A DNA stretch of 64,000 nucleotides from Metabacillus mangrovi (GCF_009711125.1 NZ_WMIB01000005.1:1-64000), one strand, 5' to 3'. Shown: positions 53,594 through 63,939, numbered from the stretch's first letter. Notes: a model not told the origin generated them from the letters alone. Program-made: numbers and translations.

Positions 53594-53840
53594 CTTTAAA
53601 GCAGCGGGGGACAGAGACCTGGCTGTAAAAACCCTTGCACAGCAAGGGCTTGAAGATGTGGTGCCGGAGCTTTAGTACGGCAGAGAAAGTGGGGACTGGC
53701 ACGGTGCCAGTCCCCACTTCCTTTAAAGCAGCAGGGGACAGAGACCTGACCTTTTCAACCCTTGCGCTGCAAGGGACTGCAGAGAGGGTGCCGGAGCTTT
53801 AGTGCTTTAGCAGAGTGAGGGTCAGACACCGCACACATCT
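53594..53840. repeat. Tandem 127-bp duplication with internal palindrome
   Basis: Matching strings recur exactly 127 bp apart: CTTTAAAGCAGC (53594, 53721), CCCTTGC (53632, 53759), GTGCCGGAGCTTTAGT (53661, 53788). GGGGACAGAGACCTG is in both copies. Between them lies GTGGGGACTGGCAC with its inverse (53690-53718), a perfect palindrome. The CCCTTGC..GCAAGGG arms form a hairpin in each copy. No coding frame is credible. Confidence 0.85.
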
Positions 53841-53875
53841 CATTCCCCAAATCAGACCCCATACCGCAGATAAAT

Positions 53876-53906
53876 CAAAAAAACCGCCAATCGGCGGTTT
53901 TTCCCA
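53876..53906 (-). terminator. Terminator of fabHA-fabF
   Basis: AAACCGCC and GGCGGTTT form a stem with A and T tracts, just after the fabF stop. Confidence 0.88.
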
Positions 53907-53909
53907 TTC

Positions 53910-55148
53910 TTACTTATATTTCTTAAACAAAATCGTGGCATTATGTCCGCCGAAGCCGAGTGAGTTGCTGAGGGCTACGTTGACTTCGGTTTTGCGGGCT
54001 TCGTTCGGCACGTAGTCGAGGTCGCATTCCGGGTCCGGATTTTCCAGGTTAATGGTTGGCGGGATAATGCCTTCCTCGATGGATTTCACGGCAAAGATCG
54101 CTTCGACTCCTCCGGCTGCTCCAAGCAGGTGGCCGGTCATGGATTTAGTGGAGCTGATGGCCACTTTTTTCGCATGGTCACCGAATACTTCCTTAATTGC
54201 CAGTGTTTCAAATTTATCGTTGTACGGCGTGCTTGTTCCGTGGGCATTGATGTAATCCACGTCTTCAGGCTTTAGCTGTGCCGTTTCGATGGCTTGTTTC
54301 ATGGCGCGGACGCCGCCTTCTCCGCCAGGTGCCGGTGCTGTAATATGGTAAGCGTCGCCTGTTGCACCGTAGCCTACGATTTCCGCGTAGATTTTTGCAC
54401 CGCGGGCAAGGGCATGCTCAAGTTCTTCGAGAATCAGGATTCCAGCCCCTTCCCCCATGACGAAGCCGTCGCGCTCTGCGTCAAATGGACGGCTCGCTTT
54501 TGCCGGGTCCGGATTGGTTGAAAGTGCTTTGCTGGAACTGAATCCTGCAAAAGCCATTTGAGACAATGGAGCCTCTGCTCCGCCAGATACCATAACATCG
54601 GCATCTCCGCGTTCGATGACGCGGTAGGCGTCGCCAATTGAATTGGTTCCGGTTGCGCAGGCTGTTACGGTACAAGCATTAAAGCCTTTCGCACCCAGCG
54701 CAATGGAAACCTGGCCTGCCGCCATATCCGGAATCATCATCGGGACGAAGAACGGGCTGACACGTTTCGGTCCTTTTTCCATCAGGATCCGGTGCTGCGT
54801 CTCGAACGTTTCCATTCCGCCGATTCCGGAACCGACCCATACGCCGACACGCGGCGCATTTTCATCTGTAATTTCAAGCTTCGCATCCTTAACAGCCATA
54901 AAGGAGGCTGCCACTGCATATTGCGTGAAGCGGTCCATTTTACGCGCTTCTTTTTTATCCATATATTGTTCGGGATCAAAATCAGTAATCTCCCCGGCTA
55001 CTTTTGCCGGATAATCATCCGGATTAACGCGTGTGAGCGGCTTGATTCCGGATACTCCGTTAATCGCATTTTTCCAGGTGGTTTCAGCATCCAATCCAAG
55101 CGGACTGACTGCACCGATCCCTGTTACAACAACTCTTTTCTTTTCCAT
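53910..55148 (-). CDS. fabF: 3-oxoacyl-ACP synthase II FabF
   Basis: This condensing enzyme of 412 residues has the active Cys in [10 protein letters not shown] (about 164) and the His pair in [12 protein letters not shown] and [18 protein letters not shown]. It elongates acyl-ACP with malonyl-ACP. ATG at 55148 follows GAGGTG. It follows fabHA by 42 nt and shares its FapR-controlled promoter. Confidence 0.96.
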   Translation of the reverse strand: MEKKRVVVTGIGAVSPLGLDAETTWKNAINGVSGIKPLTRVNPDDYPAKVAGEITDFDPEQYMDKKEARKMDRFTQYAVAASFMAVKDAKLEITDENAPRVGVWVGSGIGGMETFETQHRILMEKGPKRVSPFFVPMMIPDMAAGQVSIALGAKGFNACTVTACATGTNSIGDAYRVIERGDADVMVSGGAEAPLSQMAFAGFSSSKALSTNPDPAKASRPFDAERDGFVMGEGAGILILEELEHALARGAKIYAEIVGYGATGDAYHITAPAPGGEGGVRAMKQAIETAQLKPEDVDYINAHGTSTPYNDKFETLAIKEVFGDHAKKVAISSTKSMTGHLLGAAGGVEAIFAVKSIEEGIIPPTINLENPDPECDLDYVPNEARKTEVNVALSNSLGFGGHNATILFKKYK

Positions 55149-55190
55149 AAAGAAGACACCTCATCTTTAGATTAGAATTAGTCCGTTATT

Positions 55191-56123
55191 TTAGCGGCCC
55201 CATCTCATGGCGATAGCGCCCCACGTCAGGCCGCCTCCGAATCCTACCATGACCAGCAAATCACCGTCTTTTATTTTACCAGCTTCCAGCTCTTCTACAA
55301 TACTTAACGGAATGGAAGCAGCAGAGGTATTGCCATATTTGTTCACGGTCTTGGACATTTTTTCTGCAGGGAGCTCCAGGCGCTCTCTTGATGCTTCCAT
55401 GATGCGGATATTGGCTTGGTGAGGGATGAGCATGTCGACGTCTGCCTTAGTCAGTCCTGCTTTCTCCAGAACTTTGACGCTTGATTCCCCCATTTGCCTT
55501 ACTGCAAATTTGAATACTTCGCGTCCGTTCATAATGATGTACTCTTCCTGGTAAAGGTGCTTCCCACCTGATCCATCAGAGCCCAGGTCGAATGAAAGGA
55601 TTCCTTTACCGTCTGCAACAGGCCCAAGAATAGCGGCTCCCGCTGCATCTCCGAAAAGAACGGCTGTATTCCGGTCTTCCCAGTCGGTGACTTTTGAGAG
55701 CTTTTCAACCCCTACTACTAAAATATTTTTATAGACACCTGTTTCAATGAATTGCTTGCCTGTAACAAGTCCGTACATAAAGCCTGCGCACGCTGCACTG
55801 ATATCCATTGCAGGAATCTGCCTCGCTCCAAGGCGTTCCTGGATGCGGCACGCTACAGATGGAAAAGGAGAATCCGGCGTCACGGTCGCGACAAGAATCA
55901 TATCCAGCTCCTGCGCAGTAATTCCTGCATGCTCCAGAGCTTTCTCAGCAGCCTTAAAAGCCATATCCGACGTATCAATGTCATCTCCGGCAATCCGGCG
56001 TTCTTCGATTCCGGTCCTGGTCCGGATCCACTCGTCAGACGTGTCCATTCTCTTTTCAAGATCATGGTTGGTCAGGATATTGTCAGGGATATACCGGCCA
56101 ATTCCGATAATACCAGCGTTCAT
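55191..56123 (-). CDS. fabHA: 3-oxoacyl-ACP synthase III FabHA
   Basis: The 310-residue initiating condensing enzyme has the catalytic Cys112 in [13 protein letters not shown], His in [11 protein letters not shown] and Asn in [11 protein letters not shown]. It uses short branched or straight acyl-CoA to start fatty acids. The ATG follows AAAGGGG. Named FabHA rather than FabHB by its place before fabF. Confidence 0.93.
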   Translation of the reverse strand: MNAGIIGIGRYIPDNILTNHDLEKRMDTSDEWIRTRTGIEERRIAGDDIDTSDMAFKAAEKALEHAGITAQELDMILVATVTPDSPFPSVACRIQERLGARQIPAMDISAACAGFMYGLVTGKQFIETGVYKNILVVGVEKLSKVTDWEDRNTAVLFGDAAGAAILGPVADGKGILSFDLGSDGSGGKHLYQEEYIIMNGREVFKFAVRQMGESSVKVLEKAGLTKADVDMLIPHQANIRIMEASRERLELPAEKMSKTVNKYGNTSAASIPLSIVEELEAGKIKDGDLLVMVGFGGGLTWGAIAMRWGR

Positions 56124-56162
56124 ATGTGCAGCCCCTTTAGTAATAAATTTTTAACATCAAAT

Positions 56163-56208
56163 ATTATGACTTGGTACTAATTTTATCTCATCTCTGCAAA
56201 ATTATCAA
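56163..56208 (-). promoter_or_regulatory. fabHA-fabF promoter with FapR operator
   Basis: TTGATA (56208-56203), 17 nt, TAAAAT (56185-56180), running directly into ATTAGTACCAAGTCATAAT (56181-56163), a FapR box. The same box occurs at fabI. Confidence 0.9.
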
Positions 56209-56293
56209 TTGCAGCTGATGCATTCGTCCATGCACTTCTGCCTTCTTTTCATAGATTGGTATCATGAATACTTGAACAGAAAAGGTGAAAAAA

Positions 56294-56521
56294 GTGGAGA
56301 AAAACAGATTTGATCAGATGATGTTCGGCCGCCGTCCCGAGACTGCCGCAGACACCGTGAATCCTGCTCCTGAAGAGGAAAAAACCGATGAAAATCAGCT
56401 GGATTACATGAAGATCATGATGCAGGTTGACGATATTATGGGCTCCTGGAATGATATAAAACCGGTTTTCAAACAACTGTCCCCGATGCTTGATCTAATC
56501 AAAAAGAAAATCGGAAGCTGA
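56294..56521 (+). CDS. yjzB: YjzB-like small protein
   Basis: The 75-residue acidic protein is not membrane-bound. The GTG at 56294 lies 8 nt after AAAAGG. It contains RFDQMMFGRRP and LDYMKIMMQVDDIMGSW. Its position between comZ and fabHA and its size match B. subtilis yjzB. Function unknown. Confidence 0.75.
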   Translation: MEKNRFDQMMFGRRPETAADTVNPAPEEEKTDENQLDYMKIMMQVDDIMGSWNDIKPVFKQLSPMLDLIKKKIGS

Positions 56522-56556
56522 AAAAAGGCTTGAACTCTTTCGGGTTCAAGCCTTCC
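56521..56556. terminator. Bidirectional terminator, yjzB / comZ
   Basis: AAAAAAGGCTTGAAC pairs with GTTCAAGCCTT between convergent genes. Confidence 0.88.
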
Positions 56557-56558
56557 TG

Positions 56559-56744
56559 TTATTTTTGGGCATCCTGTTTTCCAAGCTCATAGGCTTCTGC
56601 CATGACTTTGTTAAACAACCCGAGCAGCGGCTGGATATGATCCATCGTCAGCTCCAGACCGAGGGCATCAAGCTGCTGCTTCGCCTCCGGAAAATACTTC
56701 ATTGCAATCTGCATAAATTCCATTTGCTTTTCGTGCTGTTCCAT
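56559..56744 (-). CDS. comZ: ComG operon repressor ComZ
   Basis: The 61-residue protein matches ComZ: EFMQIAMKYFPEAKQQLDALGLEL and VMAEAYELGKQDA. ComZ lowers comG expression and so limits competence. ATG at 56744 after AAAGGAG. In B. subtilis comZ follows med; med is not present here. Confidence 0.92.
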   Translation of the reverse strand: MEQHEKQMEFMQIAMKYFPEAKQQLDALGLELTMDHIQPLLGLFNKVMAEAYELGKQDAQK

Positions 56745-56837
56745 TCTCTTTTCTCCTTTTCCATTTGCCTCACGGAAGGCATGTTTCCTTTGCTTGTCCT
56801 TCCGGTTCCTTCTATAACTATATTCCGAATCCCGCCC

Positions 56838-57473
56838 TTAGACAAGCGCAGATGAATCATAAAGGAACGGATATTGCTCCATATGAAGTTTCAGCTCTTT
56901 AAGTGCTTGGGCAATAGGTGTTTTTCGGGACAGCGGAGTCAGCTGTTCTCCTCCTGCAGCATTTCCCGGGAGATAATACGTTTTTCCAAATGGCTTCGAA
57001 TCGGTCAGATCGGCAATGGTTTTAGCGGCATCCTCTGCAAACACGCCTGGATCGTCCCGGAACGGAACAGCCGCAAACCCCGTTTTCGCCCAGTTGATCA
57101 GCTCTTCACCAGGATACTGCCATGGCCCGTAGACAGGGCCGGTATAAATGATGGTTTTCCCGCTGTCAGCGTTTTGTGTTTCATCTGCTGCAAGCAGGAT
57201 TTGCGGAAGATCCTGTGCTTGAAAATTTTCCAGCCAGCCTGTACCGCATACTGCGAAATCACAGCCGGCAAGGTCCGGCTCTTCATTTCCCCTCGCCGGA
57301 TGAAATAAAGCATTCCGCCCGACTGTCATCATCATTTCTTCCTGCCTGCGCTCCTCAAAAGGATTGGAAGGTGCTTCAAAAACAGCCAGAACCGAATACC
57401 CTCTTTCCATCCACTCTTTGCAAAGTGCAAACCCAAGACATGTGTGGGCACCAAGGACTGCTGCCTGCTTCAT
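56838..57473 (-). CDS. yjaV: NAD(P)-binding Rossmann/epimerase-like protein YjaV
   Basis: The 211-residue protein begins MKQAAVLGAHTCLGFALCKEW, a degenerate dinucleotide-binding GxxxxxG loop, and includes IIYTGPVYGPWQY, like atypical short-chain dehydrogenases. A catalytic YxxxK is not obvious, so activity is doubtful. ATG at 57473 follows GGAGG. Name based on position between yjaU and comZ. Confidence 0.7.
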   Translation of the reverse strand: MKQAAVLGAHTCLGFALCKEWMERGYSVLAVFEAPSNPFEERRQEEMMMTVGRNALFHPARGNEEPDLAGCDFAVCGTGWLENFQAQDLPQILLAADETQNADSGKTIIYTGPVYGPWQYPGEELINWAKTGFAAVPFRDDPGVFAEDAAKTIADLTDSKPFGKTYYLPGNAAGGEQLTPLSRKTPIAQALKELKLHMEQYPFLYDSSALV

Positions 57474-57519
57474 CGGTTTTCCTCCTTCTTCCTGCTTTGT
57501 TGTACTGTATGCAGTGCGG

Positions 57520-58254
57520 CTATAAATTTTTCTGATGAAGGGTAAAAAATTTAATGACAGATTGGTGGATCCGGTAGGGCTGCTCGCCCAGATGGAGGAT
57601 CAGTTCGACTGGCTTGCCGAGCTGCTTTCGTTTTTCTTCAAATACCTTGCTGTGCTTTTTATAAGGAAACGGCGTGCCGCTCATCCTGTCCCAAATCTTC
57701 ACAGGAATCGAGCCGCTGATTTCTTCCAGTGATCTTAATGAACAGGCTGGGAAGTCCTTTTCCTCGATTTCATAGGCTGCGGCAATTTCATCTGAAAGCC
57801 GCTTATAAAAAAGCTTGTTTGCCTTCTCATCTTCAAAATGCCTTTTCAGATCGAGACATGGATTAAACAAACCGATCGAACGGATTTTTCCGGGGTGGTT
57901 TTCCATCAGGTCCAGTGCGGTCAGCGCACCTGTTCCTTCTGCGAGTATATGCACCTTTTCGTTGACGATTTCTTTCTTTGGCAGCAGCTGAAGCAGTTCG
58001 CCTGCGAGAGCACCTGCTTTTGGAGAGCCCCAATGACTGCCGTACAGGTTGGATTGCAGCAGTGTAAATCCTGCCTTGCGGAGCGCGGCAAGCAGCTGCT
58101 TGCGCCCTAAATGCTGCATCCAGAAGCTGGTGCTGCTGTCAACGTAATGATTTTTGTCTCCAAGGATAAGAATGCCGAAGCCGTTCGGCTGATAAGGTGT
58201 ATGGATGACCGTCCACTCGGAGCTGTACTGAAAAAACCGGTTATACATTTCCAC
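57520..58254 (-). CDS. yjaU: Alpha/beta-hydrolase-like protein YjaU, nucleophile replaced
   Basis: The fold pattern (FGILILGDKN, a nucleophile elbow after VHILAEGTGALTALDLM, and SIGLFNPC) fits the alpha/beta hydrolase family, but the usual G-x-S-x-G is A-E-G-T-G, with no Ser at the elbow. The start is uncertain: GTG 58254 (GGCGG 6-8 nt upstream), GTG 58263 or ATG 58248. Position before yjaV matches B. subtilis yjaU. Confidence 0.65.
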   Translation of the reverse strand: MEMYNRFFQYSSEWTVIHTPYQPNGFGILILGDKNHYVDSSTSFWMQHLGRKQLLAALRKAGFTLLQSNLYGSHWGSPKAGALAGELLQLLPKKEIVNEKVHILAEGTGALTALDLMENHPGKIRSIGLFNPCLDLKRHFEDEKANKLFYKRLSDEIAAAYEIEEKDFPACSLRSLEEISGSIPVKIWDRMSGTPFPYKKHSKVFEEKRKQLGKPVELILHLGEQPYRIHQSVIKFFTLHQKNL

Positions 58255-58465
58255 GCTGCTCACCGCCTTTCCTTTTGTTCGGGATGTGCCCGTTTTATTC
58301 TATGACACAGAAAATAAAAGGTCTGGGATGCAGCCCGCCCCTTTTAAGGAAATTCGATGACAGTCCGACAAATCCTTGTCACAAATGTTTTTAAGGCAGT
58401 CTTTTCTGTCTAATTTATGTGTGGTATGATGAAAACAGAATGGTGTGCAAATGGAGGGGAAAATT

Positions 58466-58651
58466 TTGCGTTATTTTTGGACATTCTTTTGGACGTTCCT
58501 GCTTGTACATATGCTGACTTACGTAGCGGGGTCTATGGTTGGAAGCGCATACGATTTTATGACAGCTTCGATCCTTGGAGCTGCTGCATCCGTATTTATT
58601 TTCGTACTGGCAGCAGTTATACCTGATGAGCCGGTTAACAGCCATCATTAA
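58466..58651 (+). CDS. yjzD: DUF2929 membrane protein YjzD
   Basis: From the TTG at 58466, which follows GGAGGGG, the product is 61 residues, the B. subtilis YjzD length. Two membrane helices (about 5-25 and 33-53) and the RYFWTFFWTFLLVHMLTY block define DUF2929. Function unknown. It is convergent with yjzC. Confidence 0.85.
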   Translation: MRYFWTFFWTFLLVHMLTYVAGSMVGSAYDFMTASILGAAASVFIFVLAAVIPDEPVNSHH

Positions 58652-58681
58652 AAAGACCTTCCCTAGGGAAGGCTTTTTTTA
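58650..58681. terminator. Bidirectional terminator, yjzD / yjzC
   Basis: AAAAGACCTTCCCTAGGGAAGGCTTTTTT: stem CCTTCCC/GGGAAGG. It overlaps the yjzC stop codon. Confidence 0.85.
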
Positions 58682-58858
58682 TGGCTTTCTTTTATATGTC
58701 CACTGCCTGTTATGATTGGACGTTTCGGGAAAGTGGTCTCCTGCACTCAATTTGATCTGCTTCGGATTCACCACATTATCGCCGGTTTCCCCAATTTCTA
58801 CATAGATCCCGTTATTCGGTGCCTTCTGCCCTTCCCTAAAACGATGCTGCTGGCCCAT
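58679..58858 (-). CDS. yjzC: YjzC-like protein
   Basis: This short gene encodes 59 residues: MGQQHRFREGQKAPNNGIYV, then EIGETGDNVVNPK, and a basic end WTYKRKP. That matches YjzC. The ATG at 58858 follows AAGGAGGGG. The GxxAPNxG(I/V)Y(V/T)EIGE block is family-typical. Function unknown. Confidence 0.88.
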   Translation of the reverse strand: MGQQHRFREGQKAPNNGIYVEIGETGDNVVNPKQIKLSAGDHFPETSNHNRQWTYKRKP

Positions 58859-58900
58859 AACAACCCCTCCTTACGCAAAGTATAGAGGTAGTATGCCCGT

Positions 58901-59842
58901 TTAGGAGAGAATCATTTTAAGAAGAGCTTTTTGAGCATGAAGCCGGTTTTCAGCCTGGCGGAAAACCGCTGACTTCGGACCATCGATCACTTCCGCTGTC
59001 ACTTCTTCCCCCCGGTGTGCAGGGAGGCAATGCAGAAAACACGCATCTGCTTTTGCATAAGTCATCAGTTTTTCATTTACCTGAAAACCTTCAAAATCCT
59101 TCAGTCTTTTTAAGGATTCTTCCTCCTGCCCCATGCTGGCCCATACGTCACTGTAAATGATATCAGCCCCCGCCACAGCTTCTTGCGGCGTGTGTGTGAC
59201 GCAGATGTCCGCCCCTGTCTGCGATGCTGCTTCCAGAGCTTTTAAACGGACGGCTTCATCCGGTTCATAGCCTTCCGGACAGGCTATCGTGAAATCCATG
59301 CCGGTCTTCGCACAGGCAATCATTAGGGAATGGGCTACATTGTTCCCGTCCCCGATATACACCACCTTTTTATCTTTAAAATCACCCTTCAGCTCTTTTA
59401 TCGTCAGCAAGTCGGCCAGCGCCTGGCACGGGTGATACAGGTCTGTCAGACCGTTTATGACCGGAACGGATGCATGCTTAGCGAGCTCTTCAGCTTTCGA
59501 ATGCTCGAACGTCCGGATCATGATGGCATCCGTATAGCCGGAAAGCACTTTAGCTGTATCAGCAATGGATTCTCCTCTTCCAAGCTGAAGATCACTGTTG
59601 CTGAGGAAGAGGGCATGACCGCCAAGCTGAAGCATGCCTGCTTCAAAGGAGACACGGGTTCTCGTAGAGGATTTTTCAAAAATCATCGCGAGCGTTTTTC
59701 CTGCAAGCACCGGTTCGATGGGAGACGCCTTCAGTCGAGCCGCCTCTGATAGCAGGGCGGACAGCGTCTCTTCTTCTAGCTCCAGCAAAGTCAGAAAGTC
59801 CTGCCCCTTTAATCCGCTTCCGGTTTTCGTCATCGTATTCAT
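58901..59842 (-). CDS. argF: Ornithine carbamoyltransferase
   Basis: It joins carbamoyl phosphate and ornithine to citrulline. The 313-residue protein has STRTRVSFE (carbamoyl-phosphate loop, about 59-67) and HCLPAHRG (near the C-terminus; ornithine-binding Cys). The ATG overlaps the carB stop by 4 nt (ATGA). It is last in the arginine run. Confidence 0.95.
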   Translation of the reverse strand: MNTMTKTGSGLKGQDFLTLLELEEETLSALLSEAARLKASPIEPVLAGKTLAMIFEKSSTRTRVSFEAGMLQLGGHALFLSNSDLQLGRGESIADTAKVLSGYTDAIMIRTFEHSKAEELAKHASVPVINGLTDLYHPCQALADLLTIKELKGDFKDKKVVYIGDGNNVAHSLMIACAKTGMDFTIACPEGYEPDEAVRLKALEAASQTGADICVTHTPQEAVAGADIIYSDVWASMGQEEESLKRLKDFEGFQVNEKLMTYAKADACFLHCLPAHRGEEVTAEVIDGPKSAVFRQAENRLHAQKALLKMILS

Positions 59843-62826
59843 ACGCCCGCTCCCTTTCTGCTGTGAATGGCGATCAGCTCTGCAGCTGCACCTGCTCTTC
59901 CTTTTTGATAAGCATCACACGTTTCTTGTTCTGTCAGAATTTTTTGCCCCCACGCCAGCGCCGTTTCCCGCGCACGTTCTTCTGAAGGACTGAACAGTAT
60001 ACCATTTTTGAGCTTCTCCTCAGACGCAGATTCACCGTCTGTGATCAGCTGCTTTTCTGTTCCTTCATCAAACGCTTTATATAATGCTTCTTCGGGAGTT
60101 GCACCGATGCACATCCCTTCACCGGTTGATTTCATTTCCGGCCCCAAGTCAAGAGACAGATCAGGCAGGGCATGAGATGAAAAAGCCGGAAATTTAACAG
60201 CCGTATACTCAACCGCATCAGCATGGCAGGTGATCTCCATTCCAAGCAGGGCTTTTGTCGCTTCTTCGATCAGCGAGCGCTGGATGACCTTGCTGACGGC
60301 AGGAGCTGTACGGCTTGCACGCGGATTTACCTCCAGTACATACACGTCCTCTTTATCAAGGATAAACTGAATATTCATGATGCCCTTGTATTGCAGGTGC
60401 TTTGCGATGGCCGTTCCGTACGCCTTCATCGTCTTCAGCTGTTTTTCCGAATAGCCGGATGCCGGAATGAGAGCCATGCTGTCACCGGAATGGATACCTG
60501 CTTTTTCAACATGTTCCATGACGAGCGGAATCCAGACATTCCGGCCATCCGAGACGAGATCCAGCTCTGCTTCCCTGCCCTGAATAAATTGGTCAGCCAA
60601 TATGGGGAACGAGTCTTCTTCCGCTTTTTCAAGAATGGCTGCGAGCTCATCAGAGTTTCCTGCAGCAGCCATCCCTTTTCCGCCAATGACATAGGAGGGA
60701 CGGAGAAGAATCGGGTAGCCGATTTCCTCTGCTGCAAGAAGGACAGCTTCTTTCGAGTAGACAGTCTTCCCTTTTACACGGGGGATGGCACAGTCATCGA
60801 GCAGCTGATAAAATGCATCCCGGTCTTCAAGTTTATATAGGGTCTCATGGTCGGTACCAAGCAGTGTAACTCCGGCCTCTTCAAGTTCTTCAGCCAAATT
60901 GATGGCCGTCTGCCCGCCGTATTGAACGATCACAGCATCCGCTTGTTCATGCTCAATCACATTCATCACATATTCGAACGTAAGCGGCTCGAAATAGAGA
61001 CGGTCCGCAAGTTCGTAATCGGTACTGACCGTTTCCGGATTGCTGTTGATCATGATGGCTTCGCAGCCCATTGCTTTTAATGCTTTAATTCCATGAACGG
61101 CACTGTAATCAAATTCGATCCCCTGGCCGATCCGGTTAGGCCCTGATCCGATGATTGCCACTCTCTTCCCCCCCGGACGTGAAGGCAGGTAATCCTGCTC
61201 TCCAAAGTAGGAGGAATAAAAATAATTGGTTCTCGCTTCAAATTCCGCTGCACATGTATCCACCATTTTGAATACGGCCCCGATGCTCCATTGCTTTCGG
61301 AGAGAGGCTATCTCTTTCCGGGTACTGCCGGCCCAGAATGCGATCGAGTCATCCGAGAAGCCTTTTTCTTTCCAGCGTGAAAGGTTTTCCTTTTCAATCG
61401 GCATCGTCCGGATTTCTTTCTCCATAACGATAATCGATTGGACAATCCCCAGAAAATAAGGATCGATACCGGTCTGGGATTGAACTTCCGCCAGTTCTGC
61501 CCCTCTCCTGATTTTCTCTGCAACGGCAAAGAAGCGGCGGTCGTCCGGATTTTCCAACAGCTGATTTAAGGCGCTATCCGTCATTTTTGCTGTTTCCGGA
61601 GAATACGCTCCGAGATTATCAAGCTCCAATGAATCGAGGGCCTTTAAAAAACCCGCTTCCATATTTCGTGCAAGGGCCATCACTTCTCCTGTAGCCTTCA
61701 TTTTTGTCCCGAGCGTACGATCCAGCTCTTTGAACTTATCAAATGGCCAGCGGGGAAATTTGACGGCCGTATAGTCAAGCGCCGGCTCAAAGCTTGCGTA
61801 AGTAGATTGTGTGAGCGGGTTTTTCAGCTCGCTCAATGTGCAGCCGATGGCAAGCTTTGCCGCAATCCTTGCGATCGGGTAGCCGGTTGCCTTGGATGCA
61901 AGAGCAGAAGAACGGCTGACCCTCGGATTCACTTCAATGACGTAATATTGTTTGCTTTTTGGATTCAGTGCAAATTGAATATTGCAGCCGCCGATGATGC
62001 CAAGTTCTCCGATAATTCTCAGCGCTGAGGTTCGGAGCATATGGTATTCCCTGTCTGTCAGTGTTTGGGATGGGGCTGTTACGATAGAATCCCCGGTATG
62101 GATGCCGACCGGATCAAAATTCTCCATATTGCAGATGGTCACAGCGGTCCCCTCATTATCCCTCATCACCTCGTACTCCAGCTCTTTATAGCCTGCGATG
62201 CTCTGTTCCACCAGGCACTGGGAAATCGGGCTCGCCTTCAGGCCCCGGCCAAGGATAGCGGCAAGTTCCGCCTCATCGCGGGCGATGCCTCCTCCTTTCC
62301 CTCCAAGGGTATAGGCAGGACGGACAATAATCGGATAGCCGGTTTCCGCTGCAAATTCCAGCGCTTCAGCGGTATCGTTTACAATGATGCTTTCCGGGAC
62401 AGGTTCGTTCAGCTGAAGCATCAGCTCCCGGAACTGTTCCCGGTCCTCTCCTTGTCTGATGGAAGCTGCCGGTGTGCCGAGAAGCTTCACGCTGTATTTT
62501 TCCAGAATGCCCTTCTCTTCCAGTTCAAGTGCCAGATTCAGTCCTGTCTGACCGCCCACATTCGGAAGCAGGCTGTCCGGCTTTTCTTTTTTAATGATCT
62601 TCTCGATGGATCGGGAGGTCATCGGTTCGAAGTAAACGATATCCGCTACATCCGGGTCAGTCATGATGGTCGCTGGATTGTTGTTGATCAGGATAACGGT
62701 GCATCCTTCTTCCTTTAATGCGAGGCAGGCCTGTGTTCCTGAGTAATCAAATTCAGCAGCCTGCCCGATAATGATCGGTCCCGATCCGATGACAAGAACC
62801 CGTTTTACTGAAGAATCCTTAGGCAT
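59839..62826 (-). CDS. carB: Carbamoyl-phosphate synthase (arginine type), large subunit
   Basis: The two homologous ATP-grasp halves are visible (starting about residues 5 and 545: [23 protein letters not shown] and [23 protein letters not shown]). The short C-terminal region (about 930-995) lacks the UMP/ornithine allosteric length of the pyrimidine enzyme. I chose the ATG at 62826; the TTG at 62835 overlaps the GGGAGAG site. Together with carA and argF this is the arginine-specific carbamoyl-phosphate route. Confidence 0.95.
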   Translation of the reverse strand: MPKDSSVKRVLVIGSGPIIIGQAAEFDYSGTQACLALKEEGCTVILINNNPATIMTDPDVADIVYFEPMTSRSIEKIIKKEKPDSLLPNVGGQTGLNLALELEEKGILEKYSVKLLGTPAASIRQGEDREQFRELMLQLNEPVPESIIVNDTAEALEFAAETGYPIIVRPAYTLGGKGGGIARDEAELAAILGRGLKASPISQCLVEQSIAGYKELEYEVMRDNEGTAVTICNMENFDPVGIHTGDSIVTAPSQTLTDREYHMLRTSALRIIGELGIIGGCNIQFALNPKSKQYYVIEVNPRVSRSSALASKATGYPIARIAAKLAIGCTLSELKNPLTQSTYASFEPALDYTAVKFPRWPFDKFKELDRTLGTKMKATGEVMALARNMEAGFLKALDSLELDNLGAYSPETAKMTDSALNQLLENPDDRRFFAVAEKIRRGAELAEVQSQTGIDPYFLGIVQSIIVMEKEIRTMPIEKENLSRWKEKGFSDDSIAFWAGSTRKEIASLRKQWSIGAVFKMVDTCAAEFEARTNYFYSSYFGEQDYLPSRPGGKRVAIIGSGPNRIGQGIEFDYSAVHGIKALKAMGCEAIMINSNPETVSTDYELADRLYFEPLTFEYVMNVIEHEQADAVIVQYGGQTAINLAEELEEAGVTLLGTDHETLYKLEDRDAFYQLLDDCAIPRVKGKTVYSKEAVLLAAEEIGYPILLRPSYVIGGKGMAAAGNSDELAAILEKAEEDSFPILADQFIQGREAELDLVSDGRNVWIPLVMEHVEKAGIHSGDSMALIPASGYSEKQLKTMKAYGTAIAKHLQYKGIMNIQFILDKEDVYVLEVNPRASRTAPAVSKVIQRSLIEEATKALLGMEITCHADAVEYTAVKFPAFSSHALPDLSLDLGPEMKSTGEGMCIGATPEEALYKAFDEGTEKQLITDGESASEEKLKNGILFSPSEERARETALAWGQKILTEQETCDAYQKGRAGAAAELIAIHSRKGAGV

Positions 62827-63865
62827 AATGTGCAACTCTCCCTGTTTGTGTCAGCATGGAAGTATATTCGTCGAAAATCCACTCGCTCTCACGAGGCCCC
62901 GGACTCGCTTCCGGGTGAAACTGTACGGATAACAATCTTTTATCAGGGTGACAAAGCCCTTCCACGCTGCCATCGTTCACATTCTCAAAGCGAATCGATA
63001 AATCACCTTTCCCTTTTTTCACGACGTAGCTGTGATTTTGCGAAGTCATATAAACTTTGCCGGTTTGACGGTCAAGCACTGGATGGTTCGCACCCCGGTG
63101 TCCGAACAGAAGTTTTTCTGTCTCATAGCCGTGTGTAAGGGCCAGCAGCTGATGACCGAGACAAATTCCGAGAACAGGAAACGTCTGCGTGATTTTTTTG
63201 ATGAGTGGGAGGTATTCCCTGAGCTGCTTTGGATTCCCGGGTCCATTGGACAGCACAACTCCATCGGGATTCAAAGAAAATATATCCCCCATCTGCTCAT
63301 ACGGAAGGACTGTAACCTTCTGGTGGCGCGAGATCAGTGAATTCAGGATTGACTTTTTTAAGCCAAAGTCGACGAGAACAGTATGTTTCGATCCGCTTCC
63401 GTGCACAGTCTTTTCCCCGCCATCATGAGACGGAAGTGAAATGGGCGGCACCGCCGTGTTTGCACAGGCTGTAAGCTTTGCATTCATCGTTCCTGATGAG
63501 CGGATTTTCTTTATAAGGCTTCGCGTATCTACGTGGTGAAGAAAGGGGATGCCCCATTTTTGCAAGTAAGCCTTTACGCTGTGAACCGCTTCATAATGGG
63601 AAAAATGTTCACAGCATTCGTAAAACACCGCCCCTTTCACCTGCGGACGCTTACTCTCAAAATCCGCATGATTAATCCCGTAATTGCCGATGAGCGGGTA
63701 CGTAAAAATAAGAATCTGATTTTTATAGGAGGGATCGCTCAAAACCTCCTGATAGCCTGTCATGCCGGTAAAAAAGACAGCTTCCCCTTCAGCTTCAGGA
63801 TTTTTCGTGTCTCCTATCTCGCCTTCCAGCAGCGAGCCGTTCTCAAGCTTGATATATCCTTTCAA
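62819..63865 (-). CDS. carA: Carbamoyl-phosphate synthase (arginine type), small subunit
   Basis: The glutaminase subunit of about 348 residues has the active Cys in VLGICLGHQLLAL (about residue 232) and the CPS small-chain N-domain (GYQEVLSDPSY). I chose the TTG at 63865, 8 nt after GAGG, since homologues start just before GYxxLENG; a GTG at 63874 is the alternative. It overlaps carB. An ARG box lies upstream at 63902-63918. Confidence 0.93.
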   Translation of the reverse strand: MKGYIKLENGSLLEGEIGDTKNPEAEGEAVFFTGMTGYQEVLSDPSYKNQILIFTYPLIGNYGINHADFESKRPQVKGAVFYECCEHFSHYEAVHSVKAYLQKWGIPFLHHVDTRSLIKKIRSSGTMNAKLTACANTAVPPISLPSHDGGEKTVHGSGSKHTVLVDFGLKKSILNSLISRHQKVTVLPYEQMGDIFSLNPDGVVLSNGPGNPKQLREYLPLIKKITQTFPVLGICLGHQLLALTHGYETEKLLFGHRGANHPVLDRQTGKVYMTSQNHSYVVKKGKGDLSIRFENVNDGSVEGLCHPDKRLLSVQFHPEASPGPRESEWIFDEYTSMLTQTGRVAHYA

Positions 63866-63901
63866 TCCAGCCACCTCAATATCTGTATATTAATTAAACA
63901 A

Positions 63902-63918
63902 CTTGTATTTTTATACAT
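63902..63918 (-). promoter_or_regulatory. ARG box (AhrC/ArgR site) before carA
   Basis: On the minus strand ATGTATAAAAATACAAG matches the known ARG box ATGAATAAAAATKCAAK at 14 of 17 positions or better. It lies between the upstream gene stop and carA, so carAB-argF may be controlled from here as well as from an upstream promoter. Confidence 0.65.
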
Positions 63919-63939
63919 ATTCTTTCAAAAAAAGAGGGA

